Assembly: GCF_004010955.1 (NCBI RefSeq)
Contig: NZ_CP025227.1
Coordinates: 2,914,001-2,978,000, forward strand
DNA length: 64,000 nucleotides
Direction of reading: 5' to 3'
Source: Actinomyces wuliandei
Lineage (GTDB): Bacteria > Actinomycetota > Actinomycetes > Actinomycetales > Actinomycetaceae
Below, in pieces: positions 34,350 to 43,212 of the stretch (the first letter of the stretch is position 1; every line of letters starts with the position of its first letter). A program made the translations under genes and the position numbers. Under the pieces are notes generated by a model. It was not told the origin of the DNA, searched no databases, and was given only the letters and a program-made list of their open reading frames with translations.

Positions 34350-35216
34350 TCAGTCCTCCTCGACCTGGTAGGTCGCCAGGTAGCCGATGAACTCAGGGTC
34401 GCGGTGGTCCACAGTCAGGCTGTGGCCCTCGTCGAGCGTGGCGACCGTCTCCAGGTCAGCCTCGTCCAGAGCAAAGTCGAGGATGTCGAGGTTGGAGACC
34501 ATGCGCTCCCGGTGGACCGACTTGGGGATAATAATGACGTCACGCTGCAGCAGGTAGCGCAGGGCAACCTGGGCAGCGCTCTTGCTGTGCTTCTCCCCGA
34601 TGCTGGAAAGCACCGGGTGGGTGAAGATGTTGTTCCTCCCCTGGGCGAGCGGCCCCCAGGACTCCAGCGCGGTGCCGTACTTGGCGTACCAGGTGCGGTT
34701 GTCCACCTGCTGGTTGAACACGTGGGTCTCCATCTGGTTGACCGCCGGGGCCACGTCCACGTTGCCTGCCAGGTCCACGAAGCGGTCGGGATAGAAGTTG
34801 GACACACCAATGGCACGCACCTTGCCTGCCTCCAGGGCCTTCTCCATGGCGCGGTAGGTGCCGTAGTAGTCGCCAAAGGGCTGGTGGACCAGGAGCAGGT
34901 CGATGTAGTCGGTCCCCAGACGACGCAGGGAACCCTCGATGGAACGGGCGGCCCGCTCCTCCCCGGCGTTGGAGATCCACACCTTGGTGGTCAGGAAGAC
35001 CTCCTCGCGCGGCAGGCCGGAGGCGGCCACGGCCGCCCCCACACCAGCCTCGTTGCGGTAGGCCTGGGCGGTGTCGATGTGGCGGTAGCCAACTTCCAGG
35101 GCATCGCGCACCGCCTGCTCCGTCTCCTCCGGCGGGGTCAGGAAGACGCCGTAGCCGATCTGCGGGATAGTGACGCCGTTGTTGAGAATGATGTCCGGAA
35201 TGGTCTGGGTGGTCAT
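34350..35216 (-). CDS. Aldo-keto reductase
   Basis: 288 residues from ATG 35216, with GGAGG six bases upstream; a longer frame upstream lacks support. The catalytic tetrad is present: Asp and Tyr in GYRHIDTAQAYRNEAGVG, Lys in LTTKVWI and His in LLLVHQPFG. NADPH contacts include GVSNF and IPKSVHRERM. It is closest in style to 2,5-diketo-D-gluconate reductase-type (AKR5) enzymes; the natural carbonyl substrate is unknown. Confidence 0.9.
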   Translation of the reverse strand: MTTQTIPDIILNNGVTIPQIGYGVFLTPPEETEQAVRDALEVGYRHIDTAQAYRNEAGVGAAVAASGLPREEVFLTTKVWISNAGEERAARSIEGSLRRLGTDYIDLLLVHQPFGDYYGTYRAMEKALEAGKVRAIGVSNFYPDRFVDLAGNVDVAPAVNQMETHVFNQQVDNRTWYAKYGTALESWGPLAQGRNNIFTHPVLSSIGEKHSKSAAQVALRYLLQRDVIIIPKSVHRERMVSNLDILDFALDEADLETVATLDEGHSLTVDHRDPEFIGYLATYQVEED

Positions 35217-35467
35217 GGCAGTCCTCCGTGGTCCTCTGGCAGCTCCCGGTGGAGCCGTCAACGTCCCTGCGCGCACCCCCGGGAGCCTCACATCACCAGA
35301 GGCCACATCGCCCCGGAGTGTCGCCCCGGAGTGCCCGCAGGTGACTCCTTCACCGTACTGGCGCCACCGCAGTGGGTGGCGCACTCCGGCCCAGGCTGCG
35401 CCAGCCGCGTACCTCCCGGCGCGCCACCTTGTGCAGCGGACCAGAAGTTCAGCCGAGCGCAACGGCT

Positions 35468-36022
35468 CTACGCTCCTACGGTGGCGCGGAGCCGGGCGAT
35501 GGTACGGGTGAAGACTGTCGGGTCGTCCTGGGCGTGAGCCAGGATGAGCGCACCCTGAATGCTGACGATAATCTGCTCGGCGTAGTCATCGCCATCGTCA
35601 CCGGAGTAGCCCAGGCTGAGCAGTGCCGCGCTGAGCACAGAGCGCCACCTGGCGAAGTAGTCTGAAAGGGCTGCGGAGAGCCCCTCCAGCCCTGGTTCGA
35701 GGCCGATACGGCCTATGAGGCAGAGCCGCCGGCCTGAGTCGAAATAGGTACTCACAGCGTCGAACATTGCTCCCAGGCCGGGACGCGGGTCTTCCAAGGG
35801 CGAGAAGATGTGCCGCTCGAACCAGTCGTTGACGTCGGCGACGACCTCGGTGAGCATCTGCTGCTTGCCGCCGGGAAACAGGTGGTAGAGGCTTCCTTTT
35901 CCCAGCCCTGTTGCCTCACTGATCTCCGGCAGTGAGGTCGCCGCGAATCCTCGTTCGCGGAACAGCTCTGCCAGCTGCGCCCGTACCCGCATCCGATCTG
36001 CCACGGCCTCACACTCTGCCAT
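35468..36022 (-). CDS. TetR-family transcriptional regulator
   Basis: 184 residues. The helix-turn-helix is near 15-50 (RERGFAATSLPEISEATGLGKGSLYHLFPGGKQQML). The ligand domain resembles LmrA/YxaF-type repressors. The ATG at 36022 lacks a good ribosome site; a GTG or ATG a few codons in is possible. It overlaps the end of a small membrane-protein frame, and twin palindromes at 36224-36274 upstream are likely operators, which implies autoregulation. Confidence 0.85.
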   Translation of the reverse strand: MAECEAVADRMRVRAQLAELFRERGFAATSLPEISEATGLGKGSLYHLFPGGKQQMLTEVVADVNDWFERHIFSPLEDPRPGLGAMFDAVSTYFDSGRRLCLIGRIGLEPGLEGLSAALSDYFARWRSVLSAALLSLGYSGDDGDDYAEQIIVSIQGALILAHAQDDPTVFTRTIARLRATVGA

Positions 36023-36182
36023 GCGTCGTCGTCGGCGCGGCAGTCGCGGCAGTCACTGCCACGCGAGTCGGGCAGACGGTTCCCGTGAGGCGGTGAAAGA
36101 CCAAGCCGACCACCACGATGGCGACCGCACCCAGGAGGACAGGCGAGAAGAGCCAGCCCCATGCACAAGGCTTCGCACCCAC
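36009..36182 (-). CDS. Possible small membrane protein ahead of the TetR gene
   Basis: 57 residues from a GTG at 36182. One strong hydrophobic segment, GWLFSPVLLGAVAIVVVGLV, is followed by a Thr/Ala-rich tail. It overlaps the TetR start by 14 nt and lies directly after the twin operators, as expected for a first gene in a two-gene unit. The ribosome site is poor (GGAG too far upstream), so it may be non-coding. Confidence 0.35.
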   Translation of the reverse strand: MGAKPCAWGWLFSPVLLGAVAIVVVGLVFHRLTGTVCPTRVAVTAATAAPTTTHGRV

Positions 36183-36223
36183 ATCACACCACGCTTCTCC
36201 AAACCAGGCTCCTCCAGACTGTC

Positions 36224-36274
36224 TTGTACCGACCAGTACAGACAAGCCTAGCGGACTTGTACCGATCAGTACAA
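36224..36274. promoter_or_regulatory. Twin TetR-type operators
   Basis: TTGTACCGACCAGTACAG (36224-36241) and TTGTACCGATCAGTACAA (36257-36274) are near-perfect 18-bp palindromes starting 33 bp apart, about three helical turns. They lie upstream of the small-protein/TetR unit. Confidence 0.7.
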
Positions 36275-36410
36275 GCCTGGAGGTGGACCGTCCATCGTGG
36301 CGCGCAGTCACCACCGTCCTCCCAGGTGCCCCGGTACTGCCAGGTCTTCTGAGACGACACGCACGACTCGTGACACCCCGTGAGGTACGAGCCTCCTGGG
36401 GTACCAGCCG

Positions 36411-36524
36411 CACATCTTGGGATGCCACGCAGCCTGCACACTCATACCTGATCCGCATCATTTCAGCATTTCTTGGCGCGACACAGTACACGCCCAGGTG
36501 GAGGACGTAGTGAAGATGTGCAGC
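36411..36524. repeat. Intergenic mosaic element B (single unit)
   Basis: One unit only: CACATCTTGG at 36411 and TGAAGATGTGCAGC at 36511-36524, 100 bp apart. It lies between the TetR operators and upp. The 36275-36602 stretch holds no gene. Confidence 0.6.
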
Positions 36525-36602
36525 ATCCTCGCTGTGCCGGCCCAGCACCCTCGCAGCAGCACTTGCCAGGCCTGACACAGGCCGGGACCGTACCCTGGTC
36601 CC

Positions 36603-37241
36603 ATGCGCCTGCTCGTTGCCGACCACCCGCTCATCAACCACAAGCTCTCTGTCCTGCGTAGCGCCAGGACGCCCTCGGCGGTCTTCCGCCCATTGGTAGA
36701 CGAGCTCGTGACCCTCCTGGCCTACGAGGCCACACGGGAGGTGCGCACCGAGCAGGTGGACATCACCACCCCCGTGGCCGTGGCCCACTGCCGCCGCCTG
36801 GCCGACCCCCGCCCTATCGTGGTGCCGATCCTGCGCGCCGGCCTGGGCATGCTGGAGGGCATGACCCGGTTGCTGCCCACAGCCGAGGTCGGGTTCCTGG
36901 GCATGAAGCGCGACGACGACACCCTTGAGGTCGAGACCTACGCCAACCGCCTGCCCGAGGACCTGTCGGGACGCCAGTGCTTCGTCATCGACCCGATGCT
37001 CGCCACCGGGCACACCCTGGTCGCAGCCATCGACTACCTGCTGGAGCGCGGCGCCCGCGATGTCACCGCCATCTGCCTCATCGCCGCCCCCGAGGGCGTG
37101 TCCACCCTGGAGGCGGCGGTCGGCCAGCGCGCCAACGTCACCGTGGTGACCGCAGCCGTGGACGACAGCCTCAACGAGCACGCCTACATCGTGCCGGGCC
37201 TGGGCGACGCCGGAGACCGCCTCTACGGGATCGTGGACTAG
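36603..37241 (+). CDS. upp: Uracil phosphoribosyltransferase
   Basis: 212 residues. The family signatures are complete: [23 protein letters not shown] at the N-terminus, [15 protein letters not shown], the PRPP loop [14 protein letters not shown] and the uracil-binding C-terminus [20 protein letters not shown]. Converts uracil and PRPP to UMP. Usual length. It stands alone, with no ribosome site of note before ATG. Confidence 0.95.
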   Translation: MRLLVADHPLINHKLSVLRSARTPSAVFRPLVDELVTLLAYEATREVRTEQVDITTPVAVAHCRRLADPRPIVVPILRAGLGMLEGMTRLLPTAEVGFLGMKRDDDTLEVETYANRLPEDLSGRQCFVIDPMLATGHTLVAAIDYLLERGARDVTAICLIAAPEGVSTLEAAVGQRANVTVVTAAVDDSLNEHAYIVPGLGDAGDRLYGIVD

Positions 37242-37647
37242 GTCCGGCCAACGCTTTCCCGCAGGGCGCGGACGGCTACAAGACTACTCCGAACAGGACG
37301 AACGCCGCCTGAGACCGCAGCTCGCCGTTGTTCGCAACGACGGCAACCACGGATGAGCAAGCGGCTCTTATGGTGCCGCTGGTCAACGAGGTCCAGCCCA
37401 GCAGGCTCAGGAGAGAGCATGCAAAAGCAATTCTCGACCGAGTGCGGGGGGACGGCCCCATGCCCAGGGCACGCGCCTCATACGCGAGCCCCCGCTCTTC
37501 CTGCCACGGTGGCAGCAGGGTCCCTCGGCTCCTCCACGACCCCACCATCTCACGGGACCTCAGGAGTGCCAGGACCACGACGCCCGACTCCCCGGCCACG
37601 GGCCGGAGACTCTGCCCCGTCTCCCACGAGCGACACCTGTACGCAGC

Positions 37648-37796
37648 CGCACCTCCCTGCCCGGGAGGGCCGCACCGTTCCAGTCGAGACGGAGGCGATG
37701 AAGCGGGACGCACCTCCCTGCCCGGGAGGGCCGCACGCCAGCCAGGGGAGCAAGAGCAGCAGCAAGGCACGTGCCCTCTGCCCGGGAGGGCCGCAC
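37648..37796. CRISPR. Possible orphan three-repeat CRISPR-like array
   Basis: Two identical 28-bp repeats (37648-37675, 37709-37736) and a third that keeps the last 19 bases (37778-37796; CTGCCCGGGAGGGCCGCAC) but diverges in its first nine. The periods are 61 and 60 bp, so the spacers are 33 and 32 bp and unrelated to each other. The repeat can fold (CCTCCC with GGGAGG). These are type I-E dimensions with a decayed terminal repeat. No cas gene is in the window. The rest of 37242-37893 has no recognised gene. Confidence 0.35.
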
Positions 37797-37833
37797 AGCG
37801 ACCGCTCCCCGGCAGAGGGCACCGGAGCCCGGC

Positions 37834-37853
37834 CCACGGGCAGCAGCCCGTGG
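37834..37853 (-). terminator. Hairpin downstream of metQ
   Basis: CCACGGGC and GCCCGTGG form a perfect 8-bp stem around AGCA, 40 nt after the metQ stop. Confidence 0.65.
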
Positions 37854-37893
37854 CGGCCCGGCCCCCACGCAGCTGAAGCCTCCTGGAACCCTC

Positions 37894-38793
37894 TCAGAAG
37901 GCGGGCAGCACGGAGCCGTCGCTCCAGTTCTCCTCAATGAAGGCGCGCACGTCATCGTGGTTAAGGAGCTCGGCGAGCTTCTGGAGGCTCGGCTCCTCCC
38001 GGTCCCCAGCACGCACGACGAGCTGGTTGACGTGCGGGCTGCCCTCGGCCGTCTCCAGGAGCAGCGAGTCCTCGTTAGGGCTCAGGCCCGCGTCGATCGC
38101 GTAGTTGCCGTTGATGACCGCAGCGGCGGCGTCAGGCATCGAGGCGGCCGTCTGCGCCCCGTCCACGGTCTCGAACTCGAAGTTCTTCGGGTTGGAGGTG
38201 ACGTCGTTGACGCCGGGCATCTCGACGGAGTCGTCCAGCTCGATGAGCCCGTTGTCGGCCAGCAGCTGCAGCCCGCGGGCTGTGTTGGCAGGGTCGCTGT
38301 TGAGCAGGATGAGCCCTCCCTCGGGGAGGTCGTCCACCGAGGTGTGCTCAGAGGAGTACAGGCCCAGGGGCTCGATGTGGACGTCGGCGATACTGACGAA
38401 GTCGTACCCCTTCTCGTCAATCTGCTGCTCCAGGAAGTTGGGGGTCTGGTAGAAGTTGGCGGCCAGGTCGCCATCGTTGAGGGAGGTGTTCGGCGTCTGG
38501 TAGTCGTTGATCTCCACGATGTCCAGGCTGATGCCACTGCCCTCCACCAGGTTGTCCTGGACGTACTGCAGGATCTGCACGTGGGGGACGGGCGTGGCCC
38601 CGACCGAGATGACGACGTCGTCGCCCTGCTCCTCGGTACCGGGGACCGGCCCCGAGCTGCTGCCGCAGGCGGCCAGGGTCGCCCCGACAGCCACGACGAG
38701 CCCGGTGGAGAAGGCACGACGGGTCAGGCCGGGCGACGTGTCCGGAGCCGTCCCCACGCGGCGCCCGGGGGAGACAGGAGAAATGGAAGACAT
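37894..38793 (-). CDS. metQ: Methionine ABC transporter substrate-binding lipoprotein
   Basis: 299 residues from ATG 38793, with AAAGGA upstream. The N-terminus is long and Tat-like (TRRAFSTGLVVAVGATLAAC) with lipidation at the Cys. The mature part is an NLPA family domain: VVISVGATPVPHVQILQYV, VEINDYQTPNTSLNDGDLAANFYQ, then VDGAQTAASMPDAAAAVINGNYA. Binds methionine outside the membrane and delivers it to MetI. It is 221 bp from metI, without an obvious promoter between. Confidence 0.9.
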   Translation of the reverse strand: MSSISPVSPGRRVGTAPDTSPGLTRRAFSTGLVVAVGATLAACGSSSGPVPGTEEQGDDVVISVGATPVPHVQILQYVQDNLVEGSGISLDIVEINDYQTPNTSLNDGDLAANFYQTPNFLEQQIDEKGYDFVSIADVHIEPLGLYSSEHTSVDDLPEGGLILLNSDPANTARGLQLLADNGLIELDDSVEMPGVNDVTSNPKNFEFETVDGAQTAASMPDAAAAVINGNYAIDAGLSPNEDSLLLETAEGSPHVNQLVVRAGDREEPSLQKLAELLNHDDVRAFIEENWSDGSVLPAF

Positions 38794-39014
38794 GTGAGAG
38801 GTCCTTTCGGGTGCGAGCCGTGGGTCCCAGGCCGACAAGGCCCTGGCCACGGCAGCTGCAGGGTGTCAGGTAGGCAGTCGCCCGCACAGGCCGACCGCCG
38901 CCGAGGTCGGGTGCCGTACCGGGGTGCCGGGCGGTCACTGCCGTGAGTGGGGCGTCAGCCCCCGGCAGCGGCCCAGGCCCCAGACGGCTCGCCGTTCCTC
39001 CGGCTGGTGGTTCC

Positions 39015-39779
39015 TCAGCGGTGGTCCACCAGCCGGCTGAGCATGTCGCCAACCAGCTGGATGGCAGCGACGATCAGCAGGATCAGGACGACGGAGACGA
39101 CCATGACGTCGGACATGCTGCGGTTGTAGCCGTACTGGATGGCAAGGTCCCCCAGCCCCCCGCCCCCGATGGTGCCCGCCATGGCGGTGTAGCCCAGGAG
39201 GGCGATCAGGGTCACCGTGGCCGACTGGATGAGGGTGGGCAGCGCCTCTCGGACCAGCACCCCCCAGGTGATCTGGGTCCCGGAGGCCCCCATCATGAGA
39301 GCCGCCTCAACCTTGCCGTGGTCCACGTTGTTGACCGCCGTCTCCACCAGGCGCGCGTAGAAGGGGATCGCCCCGATGGTCAGCGGGACGCAGACGGCCT
39401 GCCAGCCCAGGGAGGTGCCCACGATCAGCCGCGTCAGGGAGGCGATAGCGACCATGAGGATGATGAAGGGCATGGAGCGCCCGACGTTGACCACGAAGGA
39501 GAGGACCTCGTAGAGAGGACGGTTGCGGTGCTGGCCACGCGTGCCCGTCGTCACCAGCGCCAGTCCCAGGAGCAGCCCCAGGACGACTGTCAGGAACCCT
39601 GAGACAAGGGTCATCTGCATCGTCTCGGTGACCGCACTGAGGAGCCTGCGCTCGAACACCGGGTTGTTCTGCCACGTCTGGTCCTGTCTGCTGGCGGCCA
39701 GGACCGCAGGGCCCAGCACACCCAGGGCCGCCTGCGTGGAGCCGTGCGCGGCAGCAGAGACACCCACAAGAAGACTCAC
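39015..39779 (-). CDS. metI: Methionine ABC transporter permease
   Basis: 254 residues from GTG 39779, overlapping the metN stop (GTGA). Five or more membrane helices. The ABC coupling loop is EAALMMGASGTQITWGVLVREALP, and GRSMPFIILMVAIASLTRLIVGTSLG and GGGLGDLAIQYGYNR match MetI proteins. Forms the channel with MetN and MetQ. Confidence 0.92.
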   Translation of the reverse strand: MSLLVGVSAAAHGSTQAALGVLGPAVLAASRQDQTWQNNPVFERRLLSAVTETMQMTLVSGFLTVVLGLLLGLALVTTGTRGQHRNRPLYEVLSFVVNVGRSMPFIILMVAIASLTRLIVGTSLGWQAVCVPLTIGAIPFYARLVETAVNNVDHGKVEAALMMGASGTQITWGVLVREALPTLIQSATVTLIALLGYTAMAGTIGGGGLGDLAIQYGYNRSMSDVMVVSVVLILLIVAAIQLVGDMLSRLVDHR

Positions 39780-40948
39780 GCTCGTACCTCCGCAGTAATA
39801 CCGGCCTGGCGCAACGCGGTGACACAGCGCGACGCCTGGGCAGCGGGAACGGTCACGGCCAGACGGCCGATCTGGGCCGCGCCGACCGTCTCAAAGACCC
39901 CGGAGGCGATGTCCCCGCCCAGCTCGGCGACCATCGACATCAGGGCGACCGCCGCCGGCTCGCCCGGGTGCGCCGTGACGCACACGTCAAGGACCGCGTC
40001 CCCGGAGGCGCGAGCAGCCTCAGGGACGGCGGGGAGAGGAACCACCTCACGGGAGAGCCGGGAGGATGTGTCCAGCACGACGTCCTCCAGGCGGCCGCCC
40101 TCCACGACCCGGCCCGCCTCCAGCAGGCTCACCGCGTCACAGACCTGGCGGACCACGCTCATCTCGTGGGTGATGATGATGACGGTCAGGCCCAGGGCGT
40201 CACGCACGTCCCTGATGAGCCCCAGGATAGAGCGCGTGGTCTCCGGGTCCAGGGCGGAGGTGGGCTCGTCGCACAGCAGGACGTCGGGGTCGTCGGCCAG
40301 CGCCCGGGCGATACCGACGCGTTGCTTCTGGCCGCCGGAGAGCTGAGCCGGGTAGGAGGCACCCCGGTCAGCCAGCCCCACGAGCTCAAGCATGCGCTCA
40401 ACAGTCTGGCGGCGCTGCCCCCTGGGCACACCCGCCAGGGCCAGGGGGTAGGCGATGTTCTGCGCCGTGGTGCGCTGGTCCAGGAGGTTGGCGTGCTGGA
40501 AAACCATCCCGATGCGACGGCGGGCCTCACGCAGCTGGCGGGCGGACAGGGAGGTCATGTCCTGCCCGGCGACACGGATACGTCCCTCAGTGGGACGCTC
40601 CAAGGAGGTCAGGCAGCGCACCAGCGTGGACTTGCCCGCCCCGGAGGTCCCGACGATGCCGTGGATGGTCCCGGGGGCGACGTCGAGGCTCAGCCCGTCC
40701 AGGGCACGCACCTCCACCCCTGCACGCAGGCGGTAGACCTTGCGGACGTCCTTCAGCGAGATCATCGGGTCGGGCGACGCCGGGGCGTCCTCCCCGGGGG
40801 TTGAAGACACAGAGGACAGGGACGCACCTGCAGCCTCCCGGGGGCCGGGGGCTGTCTGCCCACCACGCCTCCCAGCCTGGCTGGAGCCACCAGACCCCTT
40901 CCGGTGGGCTGACCTGTCGTCCGGGGGGCTCACAGCTGGTCCGCTCAC
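39776..40948 (-). CDS. metN: Methionine ABC transporter ATP-binding protein
   Basis: 390 residues from GTG 40948, seven bases after GGAGG. A ~60-residue low-complexity N-terminal extension precedes the ATPase; an internal ATG (MISLKDV) would give the usual length. Walker A is GTSGAGKST, the Q-loop FQHANLL, the signature LSGGQKQRVGIARAL and Walker B VLLCDEPTSALD. The C-terminal ~100 residues are the NIL/ACT domain that senses methionine and slows transport. Transcription and translation are probably gated by the upstream SAM riboswitch. Confidence 0.92.
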   Translation of the reverse strand: MSGPAVSPPDDRSAHRKGSGGSSQAGRRGGQTAPGPREAAGASLSSVSSTPGEDAPASPDPMISLKDVRKVYRLRAGVEVRALDGLSLDVAPGTIHGIVGTSGAGKSTLVRCLTSLERPTEGRIRVAGQDMTSLSARQLREARRRIGMVFQHANLLDQRTTAQNIAYPLALAGVPRGQRRQTVERMLELVGLADRGASYPAQLSGGQKQRVGIARALADDPDVLLCDEPTSALDPETTRSILGLIRDVRDALGLTVIIITHEMSVVRQVCDAVSLLEAGRVVEGGRLEDVVLDTSSRLSREVVPLPAVPEAARASGDAVLDVCVTAHPGEPAAVALMSMVAELGGDIASGVFETVGAAQIGRLAVTVPAAQASRCVTALRQAGITAEVRA

Positions 40949-40967
40949 TACCTACCTCCATCGGTCC

Positions 40968-41048
40968 TGGCGGAAGCACCCGCACCGCGAAGGGGGTTGC
41001 TGCAACGTCAGCGAGCCAGGTCTCTCGGCTGCTCTGGATGGTCGGTCA
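40968..41048 (-). ncRNA. SAM riboswitch (SAM-I/IV clan) of metNIQ
   Basis: On the minus strand, in order: GAGAGACCTGGCTCGCTGAC, GCAGCAACC, then GCGGGTGCTTCCGCC. These match the conserved core of the SAM-I/SAM-IV clan (GAG, GACUGGC-like, GCAACC, GGUGCU..UCC). Outer arms CCATC (5') and GATGG (3') can pair as P1. The 3' P1 arm runs straight into GGAGG, metN's ribosome site, so SAM binding probably hides it. The metN context supports the call. Confidence 0.75.
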
Positions 41049-41141
41049 TACGTTACGCACCCCGGACCCCGAGGGCAAGCTGACACCCTCAGGGCTCCCG
41101 CACCCATGCCACGGCGCACACGTCCGCCCCACGACCAGGCT

Positions 41142-41226
41142 GCGCCCTCCCCGCCTGGGCACTGCACGTCCGGCCTCTACGGCAGGGTGTGGCTCCTCGG
41201 CGGCGCCCTCCCCGCCTGGGCACTGC
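41142..41226. repeat. Pair of 24-bp direct repeats, 61-bp period
   Basis: Identical copies at 41142-41165 and 41203-41226, beginning GCGCCCTCCCCGCC and ending GGGCACTGC. The 61-bp period equals that of the array at 37648, and the reverse complement resembles that array's third repeat. It lies between the riboswitch and the hydrolase gene; nothing else is seen in 41050-41375. Confidence 0.6.
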
Positions 41227-41375
41227 CGTGCGCAGAACCAGACGCCTGGCCCTCCCTGCCACTCGACCCTCCCCAGGCGGCCGCTGCCCTGCGCCCGCCC
41301 GCAGAAGGACATCCCGCAAGCGGGCACACCCCCCGCGACGCCTCCGCACGTCGAGGACTGTGCTTGGATCACGCT

Positions 41376-42410
41376 ATGAGTCCCGAACCGTCCTCGTCCG
41401 CCGCCGACTCCCTCGCTGAGAGTGTCACACCTGACATCCTGGGAGACCCGTGGGTGGCCCGGCGCGTCCCTGTCCAGGAGTCACCCCGGAAGGCGCCCGG
41501 CGCCCACCACGCCGTCCTGGTCCACCAGCACCAGGCCGGGCAGGAGGGCGCGCCGCGACACGCCAAGGCCGTGCTCTACATCCACGGCCACAGCGACTAC
41601 TTCTTCCAGACCCACCTGGCCCAGACCTACCTGGAGGCGGGCTACGAGTTCTACGCCCTTGAGCTGCGCTCCTGCGCCCGGGCCGGGGCCGGGCACCCAC
41701 ACCCCCACAGCGTGCGCGACCTCCGCGTCCACGACGAGGAGATCGCCAGGGCGCTGCACATCATCCGCTCCGAGCACAGGCACGACACCGTGGTCCTCAA
41801 CGGGCACTCCACCGGTGGCCTGCAGGCAGTCATCTGGGCGGCCGACCACCCGGCCACAGTGCAGGCCGTGGTCCTCAACTCGCCCTGGCTGGACCTCCAG
41901 GCCTCCGCGTTCATGCGCTCCTACGGAACCGCCTTCGTGGACCTCCTGTCCCGTCACGACCCCGACCGGGTCATCCCCGACCCCCGCAGCGCGGGGTACG
42001 GGCCCGGCGCCGTCGACATCTACGTACGTGCTCTGCACCAGCGCTGGGAGGGAACCTGGGACTGGGACCTGGCCCTCAAGCCAGCAGTGTCCTTCCCGGC
42101 ACGCGCCGGCTTCCTGACAGCGGTCCGCCGTCTGCACCGCGAGGTACACCACGGCCCGGGCATCCAGGAGCCTGTCCTGCTGTGCTGCTCGACGACCACC
42201 GGGCGGATACCACCGACGGTCGAGGAGGCCCAGCGCAGCGACATCGTGCTGTCAGTGGAGCAGATGCTGGCACGCGCACCCTTCCTGGGACCGGACGTGA
42301 CGGTCTGCCAGATCCCCGAGGGAGTCCACGACCTGGCGCTGTCCCGGCCCGCCGCCCGGGCACAGTACCTGGCCTCCGTCACCGAGTGGCTGCACGCCCG
42401 GCTGGGCTGA
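41376..42410 (+). CDS. Alpha/beta hydrolase, serine aminopeptidase S33-like
   Basis: 344 residues from ATG 41376. The fold is clear: AVLYIHGHSDYFFQTHLAQTYLEAGYEFYALELRSCARAG, nucleophile elbow LNGHSTGGLQAVIWA (Ser in GHSTGG) and the late His in EGVHDLALS. It resembles lysophospholipase/monoglyceride-lipase-type hydrolases; the substrate is unknown. No signal peptide, so cytoplasmic. It converges with the phosphatase gene 14 bp away. Confidence 0.82.
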   Translation: MSPEPSSSAADSLAESVTPDILGDPWVARRVPVQESPRKAPGAHHAVLVHQHQAGQEGAPRHAKAVLYIHGHSDYFFQTHLAQTYLEAGYEFYALELRSCARAGAGHPHPHSVRDLRVHDEEIARALHIIRSEHRHDTVVLNGHSTGGLQAVIWAADHPATVQAVVLNSPWLDLQASAFMRSYGTAFVDLLSRHDPDRVIPDPRSAGYGPGAVDIYVRALHQRWEGTWDWDLALKPAVSFPARAGFLTAVRRLHREVHHGPGIQEPVLLCCSTTTGRIPPTVEEAQRSDIVLSVEQMLARAPFLGPDVTVCQIPEGVHDLALSRPAARAQYLASVTEWLHARLG

Positions 42411-42423
42411 GCGCCCGGCAGCC

Positions 42424-43155
42424 TCAGGTCCAGGACCGCAGCCGTGCAGCCAGCCCGTCGCTGACACGCTCAACCACCTGGAGAGTGTCGGCAAAGTCCT
42501 CCACGGACCCGTACCAGGGATCAGGAAGGTCCGGTACCACCTCCGGGACCGCGGCGGTACCGGGTACCGGCGACGCGCCCGAGTGGTCAAGCGACACCTC
42601 AGGATCCAACGCCCGGTACATCATCACACGCGAGAGGTCGGCGCCCAGGCGCTCACCCCGGCGCCGCAGCTCACGCCAGTGGTGGGCGGTCATGGCCAGG
42701 AGGAGGTCGCTGCCTGTGATCTCAGCGTCGCTGATGCGGCGGGCACGGTGGGTCGCGATGGCCTCGGAGGCCTCCGGGCTGGTGTAGCCCGCCTCGGTCA
42801 GCACGCGCCGCGCCCGGGGGTCAATAGGGTTGCCGCGCTCCTCGTCGGAGATGCCTGCCGACAGGAGCACGACACTGGTCCCGGCCACGGGTGCCCGCCA
42901 CGAGTCAGTGTGCGGGGAGGCGGCCGACCGGGACGGGCCCGGTCGGCCGGAGCCAGGCAACCGGTCGGAGGGGGCGGGCAGGGCCGCGCCTCCGCCACCC
43001 GGCCCCTTGGCCACCCCTACTGCAGCGAGGCGGTCGCACAGCACCACCCTTGCCATGGCGGAACGGCAGATATTGCCGGTGCAGACCAGCATGACCTGGT
43101 ACAGGCCGTCAGTCTGGGGTGGCGGAAGGGCAACAGGTGTGCTTGAGACAGTCAT
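42424..43155 (-). CDS. Low-molecular-weight protein tyrosine phosphatase
   Basis: 243 residues from ATG 43155. The P-loop VCTGNICRSAMA carries the catalytic Cys and Arg (CxGNxCRS), and the general acid Asp is in DLPDPWYGS. A ~50-residue Gly/Pro/Ser-rich insertion after the first helix lengthens it beyond the usual ~155 residues. Removes phosphate from tyrosine or arginine; in actinobacteria such enzymes often act on capsule or signalling proteins. No cognate kinase is nearby. Confidence 0.87.
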   Translation of the reverse strand: MTVSSTPVALPPPQTDGLYQVMLVCTGNICRSAMARVVLCDRLAAVGVAKGPGGGGAALPAPSDRLPGSGRPGPSRSAASPHTDSWRAPVAGTSVVLLSAGISDEERGNPIDPRARRVLTEAGYTSPEASEAIATHRARRISDAEITGSDLLLAMTAHHWRELRRRGERLGADLSRVMMYRALDPEVSLDHSGASPVPGTAAVPEVVPDLPDPWYGSVEDFADTLQVVERVSDGLAARLRSWT

Positions 43156-43212
43156 GACTTCATTGTCTCCCGTGCCCTTATGTCTGCCGGTCGTCGCCTG
43201 GCCAACCTCCCT

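Noticed and set aside
36009..37181. 390-codon minus-strand frame opposite upp
   Set aside because: Antisense shadow of upp over most of its length; only its last 57 codons, ahead of the TetR gene, look plausible as a small membrane protein.
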